NCBI GenBank assembly: GCA_946479335.1
Contig: CAMLFP010000290.1
Span: 1 to 7,275 of the forward strand
DNA: 7,275 nucleotides
Reading direction: 5' to 3'
Origin: an uncultured Archangium sp.
GTDB taxonomy: Bacteria > Myxococcota > Myxococcia > Myxococcales > Myxococcaceae
Shown: piece by piece, positions 6,677 through 7,275 of the stretch
How positions within the stretch are numbered: the first letter of the stretch is position 1
Layout: each line of letters starts with the position of its first letter
Notes under the pieces: model-generated
What the model saw: only the letters and a program-made list of their open reading frames with translations
What the model was told of the DNA's origin: nothing
Databases searched by the model: none
Program-made: the position numbers and the translations under genes

Positions 6677-6736
6677 GCCCACCGCTCGATTGAGGGGCTT
6701 TGCGGCACCGCGCCACAGCGGTTAAGAGAAATACGT
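6677..6736 (+). promoter_or_regulatory. 60-base gap before def, with weak RBS
   Basis: A short gap separates the DUF2378-type gene from def. AAGAGAA (6724-6730) is a weak purine-rich ribosome-binding candidate about seven bases before the def ATG. TTGCGG (6700-6705) with TAAGAG (6723-6728) is a 17-base-spaced but poor promoter match that would place the transcript start next to the ATG. Neither a clear promoter nor a terminator is visible, so def could be either read through from upstream or separately started. Confidence 0.35.
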
Positions 6737-7275
6737 ATGGTTCGCGAAATCCTGGTGTGGCCCCACCCCACGCTGAAGCAGAAGGCCCAGCCCGTGACGC
6801 AGGTCGATGACTCCGTGCGCGAGCTGATCAGGGACATGTTCGAGTCGATGGCGGCGGCTGACGGCGTGGGCCTCGCGGCGCCGCAGATCGGCGTGTTGAA
6901 GCGCGTCATCGTGCTCGACACCTCGTCGAAGCAGCCGGAGCTCAAGCCGGTGGCGATGGTGAACCCGGAGATCCTCAGCGTCGAAGGCAGCTTCGTCTAC
7001 AAGGAGGGCTGCCTCTCGGTGCCCGGCGAGGCCGAAGACGTGGAGCGCCCGGCGAAGGTGACGGTGCGCTACCTCGACGAGCAGGGCCAGTCGCAGACGC
7101 TGACCTGCGAGGGTCTGCTGGCGACCGCGGTGCAGCACGAGACCGACCACCTGAACGGCATCATGTTCGTCGACCACATCTCGTCGCTGAAGCGGGAGAT
7201 CATCCGCAAGCGGATGAAGAAGGTGCAGTCGTACCAGGCGGCGAAGAAGGCGCGCGGCGAGTCGTCGGCCGAGGC
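6737..7275 (+). CDS. def: Peptide deformylase (3' end cut by window)
   Basis: The product removes the formyl group from the N-terminal methionine of nascent proteins at the ribosome, using a bound metal (Fe2+ or similar). All three family motifs are present and intact: GVGLAAPQIG (residues 43-52), EGCLSVPG (90-97, metal ligand Cys92) and QHETDHLNG (133-141, ligands His134 and His138, catalytic Glu135). These positions lie within two residues of the E. coli enzyme. The first 179 codons are in the window, already slightly longer than the 169-residue E. coli protein, with a basic tail rich in Lys and Arg after about residue 151, so only a short end is missing. ATG 6737 gives the standard N-terminus (VREILVWPHPTLKQKAQPV). 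In many bacteria fmt follows def, but the next gene lies outside the window. It is probably a housekeeping neighbour unrelated to the signalling genes. Confidence 0.97.
   Translation, partial: MVREILVWPHPTLKQKAQPVTQVDDSVRELIRDMFESMAAADGVGLAAPQIGVLKRVIVLDTSSKQPELKPVAMVNPEILSVEGSFVYKEGCLSVPGEAEDVERPAKVTVRYLDEQGQSQTLTCEGLLATAVQHETDHLNGIMFVDHISSLKREIIRKRMKKVQSYQAAKKARGESSAE

Noticed and set aside
6661..6688. Imperfect stem (CGAGTGGGC with GCCCA and CTCG, three-base bulge) spanning the stop of the DUF2378-type gene, considered as a terminator
   Set aside because: No T-run follows, the stem has a bulge, and such stems arise often in DNA this GC-rich.
1..7275. Search for tRNA, rRNA, CRISPR arrays, insertion sequences or attachment sites
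   Set aside because: Coding sequence fills nearly all of the window, and the two short gaps hold no matching structure, long direct repeats or transposase motifs.

Overview
The DNA is very GC-rich with strong G/C preference at third codon positions. It carries family types typical of myxobacteria: a large multidomain Ser/Thr kinase, a DUF4388 protein with J-like and receiver-like ends, and a protein resembling the Myxococcus/Stigmatella paralogous family TIGR02265 (DUF2378). I infer a Myxococcota chromosome. No mobile element, RNA gene or CRISPR array is visible.

Layout. Bases 1-3528 (minus strand) hold one long kinase gene that runs off the left edge without a stop codon. It has an apparently intact N-lobe/C-lobe kinase core. 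Before it lies a PilZ-like region; after it come a cyclase-like region, a P-loop ATPase-like region and a helical, TPR-like tail. A divergent intergenic region of about 107 bases (3529-3635) holds a near-perfect inverted repeat with 14 base pairs in the stem (3535-3571). Bases 3636-6116 (plus strand) encode an 826-residue protein: receiver-like domain, acidic/proline-rich linker, about 230 residues of coiled coil, a DUF4388 (PATAN-like) domain, a probable winged-helix-like stretch and a C-terminal J-like domain. Its stop overlaps the start of a 186-residue DUF2378-type protein (6116-6676). After a 60-base gap comes peptide deformylase (def, 6737 to the right edge, cut off near its end).

The unusual theme is degenerate signalling modules on both sides of one divergent promoter. 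In the kinase, the ATPase-like part has lost the Walker A lysine and the Walker B acidic pair, and the cyclase-like part lacks the usual metal-binding aspartates. In the divergent gene, the receiver has Gln in place of the phosphoacceptor Asp and the J-like domain has Asp-Pro-Leu where His-Pro-Asp should be. All these frames are open and uninterrupted, so this looks like maintained scaffolding or sensing domains rather than decay. My working model (inference) is a kinase and a non-phosphorylatable coiled-coil adaptor, with a translationally coupled DUF2378 partner, controlled from a shared palindromic site. The def gene looks like a housekeeping neighbour.
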